This document shows positions 1 to 7,500 of a DNA stretch of 8,569 bases, in pieces. This stretch comes from Acidobacteriota bacterium (GTDB lineage: Bacteria; Acidobacteriota; Vicinamibacteria; Vicinamibacterales; Fen-181), in contig JAJXZZ010000118.1 in NCBI GenBank assembly GCA_021779795.1, forward strand, positions 1-8,569, in the 5' to 3' direction. A model generated the notes under the pieces. That model did no database searches and had not been told where the DNA came from. It worked only from the letters and a program-made list of their open reading frames with translations. The position numbers and the translations under genes were made by a program. Positions within the stretch are counted from its first letter, which is position 1. Each line of letters begins with the position of its first letter.

Positions 1-6
1 TGCGAA

Positions 7-118
7 GACCAGGGGATAGGGACGAGGACCGACAGAGTAGTGGCTAGTGGCCAGTGGCTAGTGAATCACGCGTGACCCGCGGATCGACTGACCACTGATC
101 ACTAGCCACTAGCCACTA
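7..118. repeat. Heptanucleotide-phased repeat tract with inverted halves
   Basis: The tract can be read in one unbroken 7-nt register of 16 units. It opens with purine-rich units (GACCAGG, GGATAGG, GACGAGG), passes to GGCTAGT-type units (GAGTAGT, GGCTAGT, GGCCAGT, GGCTAGT), then through a degenerate centre containing the palindrome TCACGCGTGA, and ends in the complementary type (ATCACTA, GCCACTA, GCCACTA). The AGTGG-rich left half and CCACT-rich right half are inverted repeats that could form a hairpin. No gene is visible in positions 1-120. Function is unknown. The tract continues beyond the IS at 1427. Confidence 0.8.
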
Positions 119-120
119 GT
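116..120. repeat. Putative left target-site duplication (CTAGT)
   Basis: CTAGT lies immediately left of the IS terminal repeat and recurs at 1427-1431 just after the right end, if the right end is taken one base past the inverted repeat. The flanking DNA is itself a CTAG-containing repeat, so a chance match is possible and the call is tentative. Confidence 0.4.
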
Positions 121-130
121 GTCCGGTTAA
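121..130 (+). repeat. IS left terminal inverted repeat
   Basis: GTCCGGTTAA is the exact reverse complement of 1416-1425. Beyond ten bases the match becomes imperfect. The 119 bp between this repeat and the transposase start hold no other recognisable feature. Confidence 0.85.
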
Positions 131-249
131 GACTTTCGACTGAGAGCGTAACTCTCTGATCTCTCAGATGTTAAGGTCCATGACGGCCGTGATCGATTTG
201 AATTCGGACCCCGCGATCGGTTCAGCTGTGTCGCCCGCGAGGCGACCTG

Positions 250-1419
250 ATGAACAACGGCCGTTCGATCTTCGCTCAGCTCATCGACCATTTGCCGATC
301 CACGATTTTCGCAAATGCGTCGAGCGGTACGACGGCAACCGCCGCGTCCGCAGTTTCTCGTGTTGGGACCACCTGCTCTGCCTGGTCTTCGCCCAGCTCA
401 CCTATCGCGAGAGCTTGCGCGACATCGTCGCGTGTCTGCGCGCGGTGGACGGGCGGTTGTACCACATGGGGATCCGCGGCACCGTGTCGCGCAGCACGTT
501 GGCCGACGCGAACGAACAGCGCGACTGGCGGATCTATGCCGACTTCGCCCAGGTGCTCATTCGCGAAGCGCGGCGGTTGTATGCCGGCGACACCTTCGGC
601 GTCGACGTGGCGAACACGGTCTACGCGTTCGACTCGACGACGATCGATCTCTGCATGTCCTTGTTTCCGTGGGCCAGCTACACGCGCACGCAACATGCGA
701 TGAAGCTGCACACCTTGCTGGACCTGCGGGGCAATATCCCTACGTTTATTCGGATTACGCCGGCGCGCCTCCACGATGTCAACGTGCTCGACGATCTCAC
801 GCCGGAGGCCGGAGCCTTCTATGTGATGGACCGCGGCTACTTGGACTTCGAACGGTTGTACCGCTGGACCTTGGCGGGCGCGTTCTTCGTCACGCGCGCC
901 CGCAAGAACTTCCGGTTCGACCGCGTCGACTCGCGCCCCGGCGACAAGAGGACCGGCGTGCAGTGCGATCAGACGATTCGTCTGGTATGGTTCTACTCGT
1001 CGCGTGGGTACCCTGGCGACCTTCGCCGAATCCGCTATCGAGACCCGCAGACGGGCAAGCGCCTGGTGTTCTTGACCAACAACTTCACGCTGCCGGCTGC
1101 CGTGATCGCCGACTTGTATCGCTGCCGTTGGCAGGTCGAGCTGTTCTTCAAATGGATCAAGCAACACCTGCGGATCAAGGCGTTCTACGGCACGTCGGAA
1201 AACGCGGTCAAGACGCAGGTGTGGACGGCCGTGTGCAGCTATCTGCTCGTCGCGATCGCCCGACAACGACTCAAGCTGGACCTGAACCTCTACACAATGC
1301 TCCAGATCCTCAGCGTCTCGATCTTCGAGAAAACGCCCATAAATCGGGCCTTCTTGCTGACCGATCTGAATGTTGGCGGGGGCGTCGACCATAACCAGTT
1401 GAGTCTGTTGGACTTTTAA
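250..1419 (+). CDS. IS4-family transposase (DUF4372 + DDE domain)
   Basis: The product is a 389-residue DDE transposase that would cut and rejoin the ends of its own element. The N-terminal part (about residues 5-75, with FAQLIDHLP, CWDHLLCLVFAQLTYRESLRDI) looks like the DUF4372 DNA-binding region. The RNase H-like catalytic core follows. D128 (in YAFDSTTID), D194 (in YVMDRGYLDF) and E297 form the likely DDE triad. The IS4 signature Y-(2)-R-(3)-E-(6)-K is exact at Y290, R293, E297 and K304. The start at 250 gives a full-length domain, although the upstream ribosome binding site is weak. The stop codon TAA (1417-1419) lies inside the right inverted repeat, so the gene fills the element almost to its end. 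No frameshift or missing catalytic residue was seen. The long open frames overlapping it on both strands are GC-driven shadows. Confidence 0.95.
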   Translation: MNNGRSIFAQLIDHLPIHDFRKCVERYDGNRRVRSFSCWDHLLCLVFAQLTYRESLRDIVACLRAVDGRLYHMGIRGTVSRSTLADANEQRDWRIYADFAQVLIREARRLYAGDTFGVDVANTVYAFDSTTIDLCMSLFPWASYTRTQHAMKLHTLLDLRGNIPTFIRITPARLHDVNVLDDLTPEAGAFYVMDRGYLDFERLYRWTLAGAFFVTRARKNFRFDRVDSRPGDKRTGVQCDQTIRLVWFYSSRGYPGDLRRIRYRDPQTGKRLVFLTNNFTLPAAVIADLYRCRWQVELFFKWIKQHLRIKAFYGTSENAVKTQVWTAVCSYLLVAIARQRLKLDLNLYTMLQILSVSIFEKTPINRAFLLTDLNVGGGVDHNQLSLLDF

Positions 1420-1425
1420 CCGGAC
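1416..1425 (-). repeat. IS right terminal inverted repeat
   Basis: TTAACCGGAC mirrors 121-130. It overlaps the transposase stop codon, so the sequence needed for transposition and the end of the coding region are shared. Confidence 0.85.
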
Positions 1426-1426
1426 G

Positions 1427-1482
<56 letters not shown>

Positions 1483-1485
1483 TCT

Positions 1486-2091
1486 TCACTCCGCCCTCTT
1501 GACCATTTCCCCCGCCCTGATCGCCACCGCCAACCTGTTCTCTTTGGGCGGGTACGGGCAGTCGTACGTCGGGTTGTAGGCGCAGTACGGGTTGTACGCC
1601 TTGTTGAAGTCGACGACGTAGACGCCGGTGGGGGAGCGGGCGATATCGAGGTAGCGGCCCGCGCGGTAGGTCTCCTTGCCGGACGTCAGGTCCGTGAACG
1701 GCACGAACAGGTGGTCGGCCGACTCGCCGACCTCGCGGTACGCCGACAGGTGGAGCAGCCGCCCGTCGAGCGTGAACGCCAGCGTGCCGAGCTTTTCCAT
1801 CTGCCGCGGCTCGTGCGTCGAGGTCTGCATCTCCACGCGCTGCCGCGCCGCCGGCGGGTCCTCGGTGAACGAGGCCGGCACGGCGTAGGCCGGGTCGATC
1901 GGGAAGTAGGCGAGCGGCAGGAACGTGTCGTGATCCGCGAACGGGATCGGCTCGGCCGACGCGCGGAACGCCGCGTCCTTCGCCGCGCGCGCCGAGGCGA
2001 CCGACTCGACGTAGTTCGACTCGTCCGGCGGCCGCGACGAGCACGCGGCGACCAGCAGGACCAGCACGCCAAGGATCAACCGTCGTGACAT
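1486..2091 (-). CDS. DUF1684-family lipoprotein
   Basis: The product is a 201-residue predicted lipoprotein. A short hydrophobic signal (residues 5-16) ends in a lipobox LVAAC with the modifiable cysteine at position 17, so the mature protein should be membrane-anchored on the periplasmic side. The rest matches DUF1684 in style. The hallmark is the cysteine- and proline-rich C-terminal block at 161-187 (DFNKAYNPYCAYNPTYDCPY then PPKENRL), preceded by GRYLDI at 146-151. DUF1684 has no firmly assigned biochemical role, and I infer none. The ATG at 2091 follows a GAGG ribosome binding site at 2097-2100 with 5-nt spacing. That site is part of a heptamer array running to the start codon. The hydrolase gene is upstream on the same strand with a 120-bp gap, so cotranscription is possible but unproven. 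The 3' end abuts the CCACTAG array. Confidence 0.9.
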   Translation of the reverse strand: MSRRLILGVLVLLVAACSSRPPDESNYVESVASARAAKDAAFRASAEPIPFADHDTFLPLAYFPIDPAYAVPASFTEDPPAARQRVEMQTSTHEPRQMEKLGTLAFTLDGRLLHLSAYREVGESADHLFVPFTDLTSGKETYRAGRYLDIARSPTGVYVVDFNKAYNPYCAYNPTYDCPYPPKENRLAVAIRAGEMVKRAE

Positions 2092-2126
2092 TCTCGCCTC
2101 ACGCCCTACGCCTTACGCCTCACGAC
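2092..2126 (-). repeat. GGCGTRA-type heptamer array carrying the ribosome binding site
   Basis: Five 7-nt units, read on the minus strand: GTCGTGA, GGCGTAA, GGCGTAG, GGCGTGA, GGCGAGA. The last unit directly touches the ATG of the DUF1684 gene. The junction of the last two units makes the GAGG Shine-Dalgarno-like element, 5 nt from the start. Shorter variants (AAGG, AGGG) recur every 7 nt upstream. Confidence 0.8.
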
Positions 2127-2146
2127 AATCCGCCCCGGATACCGCC

Positions 2147-2158
2147 GGGCTTCAGCCC
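2147..2158. other. Small inverted repeat between minus-strand genes
   Basis: GGGCT-TC-AGCCC is a perfect 5-bp stem with a 2-nt loop in the 120-bp gap between the hydrolase and lipoprotein genes. There is no T-tract, so it is not a convincing terminator. It resembles in style the GCCAGCCCT-TC-AGGGCTGGC element at 7730-7749. The rest of this gap is the heptamer array and GC-rich sequence without a recognisable signal. Confidence 0.5.
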
Positions 2159-2211
2159 TGCGCCGCTGTCGCCTCACGGCAGCCCCGGCGCCTCACCCGA
2201 CGGCTCGAGGC

Positions 2212-2907
2212 TCAGGCCTGCCCCAGCAGGTCCGCGATCGCGTCGGCCACTTCGCTCACGCGGCCGTCGAACAGGTGGTCGGCCCCGTCGATCACGACGA
2301 GTTCCTTCGGCTCGGCCGACTGGCCGTACAGCTCCCACATGCCGCGGAGCGGGCAGATGTCGTCGCGCTCCCCGTGGATGAAGTGCTTCGGCTTGGCCGA
2401 GTTCTTCACGGCCGAGAAGTCGTACAGCCTCGACGGCACCGCGATGCCGACCAGCGACGTCACCCGGTCGTCGTCGGCGCCCGCCGTCATGGCCACCCAG
2501 GAACCGAACGACACGCCGGCCGCCCAGAGCGGGACGCCGGGGCAGCGCCGGGCCATGAACTCGAGCGCGGCCCGGTAGTCGGCCAGTTCGCCCTCGCCGC
2601 CCGAGAATGCGCCGTCGCTGACGCCGACGCCCCGGAAGTTGAAGCGCAGCACCGCGCACCCGAGGCGGCAGAACGCCTTGGCCGCCTGGTAGACGACCCT
2701 CGTGTGCATCGTCCCGCCATACTGCGGGTGCGGATGCGCGAGGACGACGGCCGCCGTTGGCACGGGAACGAGCGCGGCGGCCCTGGTGCTGGTGCCAGGC
2801 TCGGCAGACCCGGTTCCGGGCGACGGAGTGCCGGTGGTGCAGAGGGCCTGCGGGTCGTCGATGAGGGCTTCGAGGATGCCGGCGGGTCCTGGAATGTGCT
2901 GGATCAT
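2212..2907 (-). CDS. Alpha/beta hydrolase, COG2945-like
   Basis: The product is a 231-residue predicted cytoplasmic serine hydrolase of unknown substrate. After an N-terminal segment, the fold begins with AAVVLAHPHPQYGGTMHTRVV, where the HPHPxxGG motif is typical of this group, followed by VLRFNFRGVGVSDG. The nucleophile elbow GVSFG places the catalytic serine at 133. HGERDD gives the acid (D182) and GADHLF the histidine (H211), so the triad is complete. I chose the ATG at 2907, preceded by AAGG with 8-nt spacing. The frame stays open to 3093, but that extension only translates octamer repeats. Residues of about 20-48 are an unusual Pro/Gly/Ser/Thr/Ala-rich stretch not expected in the compact family. 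The gene lies between the peptidase and the lipoprotein gene on the same strand. Confidence 0.88.
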   Translation of the reverse strand: MIQHIPGPAGILEALIDDPQALCTTGTPSPGTGSAEPGTSTRAAALVPVPTAAVVLAHPHPQYGGTMHTRVVYQAAKAFCRLGCAVLRFNFRGVGVSDGAFSGGEGELADYRAALEFMARRCPGVPLWAAGVSFGSWVAMTAGADDDRVTSLVGIAVPSRLYDFSAVKNSAKPKHFIHGERDDICPLRGMWELYGQSAEPKELVVIDGADHLFDGRVSEVADAIADLLGQA

Positions 2908-2950
2908 TGGGTACGCCTTGCAGGCGACGACGAGAACCTGATCATCGGGC

Positions 2951-2972
2951 GATCTTGCGATCTTGCGATCTG
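2951..2972. repeat. GATCTTGC octamer tandem repeat
   Basis: Two perfect GATCTTGC copies (2951-2966) and a partial third (GATCTG) lie about 45 bp upstream of the hydrolase start. The unit is one base from the GATCGTGC unit found at 2998-3085 (opposite orientation) and at 7822-7845. Confidence 0.85.
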
Positions 2973-2997
2973 ACGGCCACGCACGCCGAACCCCGCA

Positions 2998-3104
2998 CTT
3001 CGCACGATCGCACGATCGCACGATTGAAAGCTTCGGCCTGCCGTACTTCGCACGATCGCACGATTGAACGTTTCGCCCCGCCGCGCTTCGCACGGGCCGC
3101 GAAG
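2998..3104. repeat. Compound 48/40-bp repeat containing CGATCGCA octamers
   Basis: A 48-bp unit (2998-3045) is followed by a 40-bp unit (3046-3085) and a truncated third copy. Both full units start CTTCGCACGATCGCACGAT and continue with TTGAA and a diverged tail. The 8-bp length difference is exactly one octamer. The third copy (3086-3104) becomes a CTTCGC/GCGAAG hairpin with a 7-nt loop. With 2951-2972 this fills most of the 226-bp gap between peptidase and hydrolase, where I see no gene or clear promoter. Confidence 0.85.
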
Positions 3105-3133
3105 TTGCGCTGCCCTTTCGGCCGTCGCCAACG

Positions 3134-4198
3134 CTAGCGGCTCTGCCTCAGGTCGGCCGCGGAGGGATACCCCGGTATCCCCTTGGCCGCCCGAACGGCC
3201 CGCAGGATCGCCTGCGAGACGGCGTCCGCGGCCAGCGCGCCGATGGTCGTCAGGTCGGCCGGCCCGGGCTTCGTGCCGGTGGCCAGGGCGAAGATCGTGT
3301 CGCCGTCCTCCGGCGTGTGGGCCGGCGAGATCGTGCGCGCCAGGCCGTCCTGCGCCATCTGCGCCATCTTGGTCGCCTGCGCCTTGGTGAGCGCGGCGTT
3401 GGTCGCCACGACGCCGATCGTCGTGTTTCGGCCGAACGCGGCGGAGCGGTCGAGGGCTCCCGACCGGATCAGCGCGCGGGCGTCGGCGAGCCCCTTGCCG
3501 TCGGGCGTGCGCACGCCGGCGACGACACGGTTGGTCGCCGGATCGATCACGTCACCGACGGCGTTGACCGCAACCAGCGCGGCGACCACGAGGCCCGAGG
3601 GCAGGGTGATGGCCGCGGTGCCGAGGCCGCCGCGCATCGCGCGCGCGGTGCCGGCCAGCTTGCCGACCGTGGCGCCGGCGCCCGCGCCGACATTTCCCTC
3701 GGCCACCGGGCCAGCCGACGCGGCCTCGGCCGCGCGGTAGCCGCACTCGGCCGTCGGCCGGATGCGCGGGTCGCCCACGTTCAGGTCGAACAGGACGGCG
3801 GCCGGGACGATTGGGACCTTGCCGAAGGCGGTGTCGAACCCCTGGCCGTGCTGCTCGAGGTAGCGCATCACGCCGGTGGCCGAATCGAGGCCGAACGCGC
3901 TCCCGCCCGTGAGGACCACCGCGTTGACCTTCTGGACCGTGTCGATCGGGTTGAGCAGGTCGGTCTCGCGGGTTCCGGGCGCCGATCCGCGCACGTCCAC
4001 GCCGCCCACGGCCCCGTCGCGGGCGATCACCACCGTGCAGCCGGTGGGCCTGCCCGGCATGGTGAACTGGCCGACCTCGAGGCCGGCGACCGCCGTCAGG
4101 CCGGCGGAAGAAGGCGCCTGCGCGCGGGAATCGGCATTCATGGTGATGGCGGCGGCCAGCGCCGCGGCAAGGGCGAAGGGAATCGCAAGGTTCCGCAT
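3134..4198 (-). CDS. P1-family (S58) exported peptidase / NylC-DmpA-like
   Basis: The product is a 354-residue N-terminal-nucleophile hydrolase of the P1/S58 group, which includes the D-aminopeptidase DmpA and the nylon-oligomer hydrolase NylC. These enzymes self-cleave into two chains. Conserved pieces are the N-terminal LTAVAGLEVGQFT (35-47), GGVDVRGSAPGTRETDLL (65-82), VLTGGSAFGLDSATGVMRYL (95-114), the glycine-rich GNVGAGAGATVGK (168-180) and NTTIGVVATNAALTKAQ (258-274). By analogy with NylC, cleavage is expected between N258 and T259, leaving Thr as the nucleophile. The first 28 residues (hydrophobic, ending RAQA) look like a signal peptide, so the enzyme probably works outside the cytoplasm. 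Substrate is unknown; small peptides or amides are plausible. The gene is transcribed divergently from the receptor at 4534. The ribosome binding site before the ATG is weak. Confidence 0.92.
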   Translation of the reverse strand: MRNLAIPFALAAALAAAITMNADSRAQAPSSAGLTAVAGLEVGQFTMPGRPTGCTVVIARDGAVGGVDVRGSAPGTRETDLLNPIDTVQKVNAVVLTGGSAFGLDSATGVMRYLEQHGQGFDTAFGKVPIVPAAVLFDLNVGDPRIRPTAECGYRAAEAASAGPVAEGNVGAGAGATVGKLAGTARAMRGGLGTAAITLPSGLVVAALVAVNAVGDVIDPATNRVVAGVRTPDGKGLADARALIRSGALDRSAAFGRNTTIGVVATNAALTKAQATKMAQMAQDGLARTISPAHTPEDGDTIFALATGTKPGPADLTTIGALAADAVSQAILRAVRAAKGIPGYPSAADLRQSR

Positions 4199-4270
4199 GG
4201 TGAAAGCGTCACTTCATGATACGCCACCGCCGGTTTCCCGTGGCTGGGCGGGGGCTCAGCCCGGGCGGTG

Positions 4271-4288
4271 GATCCTGCGGAATGGATC
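4271..4288. promoter_or_regulatory. Operator-like palindrome, distal copy (receptor 1)
   Basis: The sequence is GATCCT-gcggaa-TGGATC. The arms match in 5 of 6 positions around a 6-nt spacer. It has the same layout as 4303-4320, 7965-7982 and 7996-8013. Its centre is 32 bp (about three helical turns) upstream of the proximal copy. Confidence 0.65.
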
Positions 4289-4302
4289 AGACGGGCGGGT
4301 CG

Positions 4303-4320
4303 GATCCAATAGTGTGGATC
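4303..4320. promoter_or_regulatory. Operator-like palindrome, proximal copy (receptor 1)
   Basis: The sequence is GATCCA-atagtg-TGGATC, with perfect 6-bp arms that extend to 7 bp with the outer G/C pair (4302/4321). It is centred at 4311.5, which is 63.5 bp upstream of the ATCAAT box at 4375. The same distance is found at the second receptor gene. The dyad symmetry suggests a dimeric DNA-binding protein of unknown identity. Confidence 0.72.
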
Positions 4321-4366
4321 CCAGAGAACTGGGGTTACGGACGAGGGGGCCACGAGTATTTTAAGG

Positions 4367-4386
4367 CTTTATCCATCAATTGCTTG
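4367..4386 (+). promoter_or_regulatory. Promoter-like core shared with the second receptor gene
   Basis: CTTTAT-cc-ATCAAT-tg-CTTG matches CTTTAT-a-ATCAAT-aa-CTTG at 8061-8079. It sits in the only AT-rich patch of this intergenic region. The -10-like element here (TATCCAT) is weaker than TATAAT at the second gene, and there is no recognisable -35, which would fit activator dependence. Confidence 0.55.
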
Positions 4387-4522
4387 CAGATTGGCATGAA
4401 AGGCCGCTTGGCCGGACGGGCATGGCGCGTCAATTGCGTAGCAAATGCGTTCGGTGCCATGGGTCTGCGCGGCCGGCGGATGTCGATCGTGGGCCGCGTC
4501 CGGAGACGGGTTACTGCTCTTC

Positions 4523-4528
4523 AGGAGG
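4523..4528 (+). promoter_or_regulatory. Ribosome binding site fixing the receptor 1 start
   Basis: AGGAGG with 5-nt spacing to the ATG at 4534. It decides the start over in-frame upstream codons, and the resulting N-terminus is a clear signal peptide. Confidence 0.9.
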
Positions 4529-4533
4529 AAGTT

Positions 4534-7500
4534 ATGGAGCGAGCAGGTCTCGCGGCGTTCGGATTGACCCGGAAATCGGCGTGGCGGTTCATCTTGCTCT
4601 TGGTGCTCGTCATCGGACTGCCGCTGGCGGCGGCGGCCCAGAACACCGGCAGCGTGACCGGTGTCGTGACCGACACGACCGGCGGCGTGCTGCCCGGCGT
4701 GACCGTGACCCTGAAGGGCGCCACGCCCGGCGCGGGGAACACGACGGTTACCGACGCGAGCGGCAAGTATGCCTTCGACAAACTGGCGCCCGGCGCCTAT
4801 ACCGTCAGCTTCGACCTGTCCGGCTTCGCCAAGCAGTCCGTCCCGGTCACCGTTGCGGCTGGCCAGGCGGCCGCCGTGGAGACGAAGCTCCAGATCGCCG
4901 GCCAGACCGAGGCGGTCCAGGTGACCGGCACGCTGATTCCGCGGCCGACGCTGGAAGCGATGAGCCCGGTCACGACCCTCGAGCCGGCCGAGCTGACCTA
5001 CCGCGGCATCAACCGCGTGGAGGACCTGCTCACCAGCCTGCCGCAGGTGTTCGTGGCGCAGAACTCGTCGGTGTCCAACGGCGCGTCGGGCACGGCGACG
5101 GTGGACCTGCGGTACCTCGGCACGCAGCGCACGCTGGTCCTGATCGACGGGAAGCGGATGCCGCAGGGCGACGCGTTCTCGACGGGCGGCGACCTCAACT
5201 TCATCCCGTCGGCGCTGGTCAAGCGCGTGGACGTCCTGACGGGCGGCGCGTCGGCGACCTACGGCGCGGACGCGGTGGCGGGCGTCGTGAACTTCGTGCT
5301 CGACCGCGACTTCACCGGCTTCAAGGGCGGTGTCGAGTACAGCGCCTACCAGCACAACAACAACAACGCCTACGCCGACCAGATCAACGCGGCCAAGGGG
5401 TTCAGCATCATCAAGGGCAACCGGTGGAACGACGGCCCGATCGACTGGAACATCGCGTTCGGCAGCAAGCTGGCCGACGGCAAGGGGCACGCGTCGTTCT
5501 ACCTCGACTACCGCAAGACCAACGCGATCACGAAGGATCAGCGCGACTACACGAACTGCTCGGTGCTGAGCACGAGCGGGACGTGCGGCGGGTCGTCCAC
5601 GAGCCCGACGGGCCGGTTCTTCGTCGACAGCGGGCCGTACGGGAGCTACACGATCGACCCGGCCAGCGGCCAGATGATTCCCTGGGACAGCAAGTACCTC
5701 TACAACTACGCGCCGCGGAACTTCATGCAGCGCCCGGACCGCCGGTGGGCGGGCGGCGCGTTCCTGAACTACGACATGAACAAGTACATGACCCTCTATG
5801 GTGATGTCATGTTCATGGACGACCAGACCGACGCGCAGATCGCCGAGTCGGGCGACTTCGGCAACACGCTGACGATCGACTGCCGGAACCCGCTGCTGAA
5901 CGCGTCGGAGATCCAGTATCTCTGCACGGACCAGGGCTACAACACGACCGACAACTACACCGCCCCGGTTCAGATCCTCCGCCGCAACATCGAGGGCGGC
6001 GGCCGCGTGAGCCACCTGAACCACACCGACCTGCGCTACACGGCCGGGATGAAGGGCACGCTGAACAGCGTGTGGAGCTACGACGTGTACGCCCTGCAGG
6101 CGACCGTGCGCTCGCCGCAGTCGTACTCGAACGACCTCAACTACGTCCGCATCCAGAACGCCCTGAACGTGGCGCCGGACGCCAACGGGAACCCGGTGTG
6201 CACGAGCGACCTGGAGAACGGGTGCGTGCCGTGGAACATCTGGACGCCGGGCGGCGTCACGGCGCAGCAGCTGGCGTACCTCAGCCTGGACGAGGTGCTG
6301 GACAGCGGCACGCGGACGCGCGTGTTCAACACGACCTTCAAGGGCGACCTGAAGGACTACGGCGTCGTGTCGCCGTACGCCACCGAGGCCGTGAAGGTCG
6401 CGGTGGGCGGCGAGTACCGGCAGGAGTACCTGTTCGTGCACTCCGACTATCCGTTCGAGAACGCGCTGGGCGCGGGCTCGGGCGGGCCGACGCTGTCGGT
6501 CGAGGGCACCTACAGCGTCAAGGAGTTCTTCGCGGAAGGCCTGATCCCGCTGGTGCAGGACCGGCCGTTCGTGAAGGACTTCAGCCTCGACGCCGGCTTC
6601 CGCGAGTCGAAGTACAGCAGCACGGGCTCGCATGCCACCTACAAGGTGGAGCTGGCGTACGCGCCGACGGTTGACTTCAAGCTCCGCGCCGGCTACAACC
6701 GCGCGACGCGGTCGCCCAACATCACGGAACTGTACACGCCGCAGGGCCTCGGCCTGGGCGGCAGCTCGGATCCGTGCGCGGGCCCGACGCCGGCCTACTC
6801 GCCGGCGCAGTGCGCGCTGACCGGCGTGCCGACGTCGGAGTACGGCTTGGTGGCCGAGAACTCGGCCAACCAGTACAACACGCTCGGCGGCGGCAACCCG
6901 AACCTGGCGCCGGAAATCGCCAACACCTGGACCGCCGGCGCGGTCCTGACGCCGCGGCAGTACCTGCCGGGCTTCAACGCCACGGTGGACTTCTACGACG
7001 TGAAGATCAACAGCACGATCGGCTCGCTCGGGTCGAACGACATCCTGAACACCTGCGCGACGACCGGTCAGCTCTGCGATCTGATCCACCGCGACCAGTT
7101 CTTCTCCACGTGGCGGACCAATAGCGGCTACGTCATCACGACGAACCAGAACATCGGGCAGCTGCGGTCTCGGGGCATCGACATCACGGGGAACTACACC
7201 CGCCCGGTGCCGGGTGACCTCGGCGCGTTCAGCGTCAACCTGATCGGCACCTACCTGCTGAAGCAGTACATCAACACCGGCCTGTACTCGTACGACTGCG
7301 TGGGCTTCTTCGGCAACACGTGCGGCATCCCGACGCCCAAGTGGCGGCACCTGACGCGGTTCTCGTGGGAGACCCCGTGGAAGGTCACCGTCACCGCCGG
7401 CTGGCGCTTCATCGGCCCGGTCACCGAGGACTCGGGCAGCCCGAACCCGCACCTGGCGGACCCGGTTCGGTTCGGGGAACTCCAGGCCGCCGGCCACGAC

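Larger units (their letters stand above)
121..1426 (+). mobile_element. IS4-family insertion sequence
   Basis: This is an element of about 1.3 kb with a single transposase gene. Its ends are bounded by a perfect 10-bp inverted repeat, GTCCGGTTAA at the left (121-130) and TTAACCGGAC at the right (1416-1425), followed by weaker similarity inward. It lies inside a heptanucleotide repeat tract whose CCACTAG/CTAGTGG units continue on both sides, so the tract was very probably interrupted by transposition. The gene is intact and its inverted repeats are preserved, so the element may be active or recently inserted. The DUF4372-plus-DDE layout suggests the ISPepr1-like part of the IS4 family, but the subgroup was not established. 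Confidence 0.88.
4199..4533. promoter_or_regulatory. Divergent intergenic regulatory region
   Basis: This 335-bp gap lies between the minus-strand peptidase and the plus-strand receptor. It holds two tandem palindromes (4271-4320), an AT-rich promoter-like core (4361-4386) that stands out in GC-rich DNA, a leader of about 150 nt with small hairpins (GGCC-gctt-GGCC and TTGC-gta-GCAA), and a strong ribosome binding site. The receptor reading frame stays open upstream to 4216 but has no signal-peptide logic there, so that stretch is treated as noncoding. Confidence 0.7.

Noticed and set aside
2998..3085. HIP1-type GCGATCGC repeats
   Set aside because: CGATCG cores occur, but the 8-bp unit is GATCGTGC or its variant in tandem, not dispersed GCGATCGC.
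2908..3093. Upstream extension of the hydrolase to a start at 3093
   Set aside because: The added residues only translate octamer repeats (SCDRAK repeated). The ATG at 2907 has a usable ribosome binding site and fits the family length.
4389..4412. Sigma-54-like promoter (TTGGCA followed by a GC about 11 nt later)
   Set aside because: The spacing between the GG and GC elements is off by one from the strict requirement and the second gene lacks it.
4216..4533. Upstream in-frame extension of receptor 1
   Set aside because: The strong AGGAGG at 4523 and the signal peptide at 4534 define the start. The extension covers the operators and promoter.
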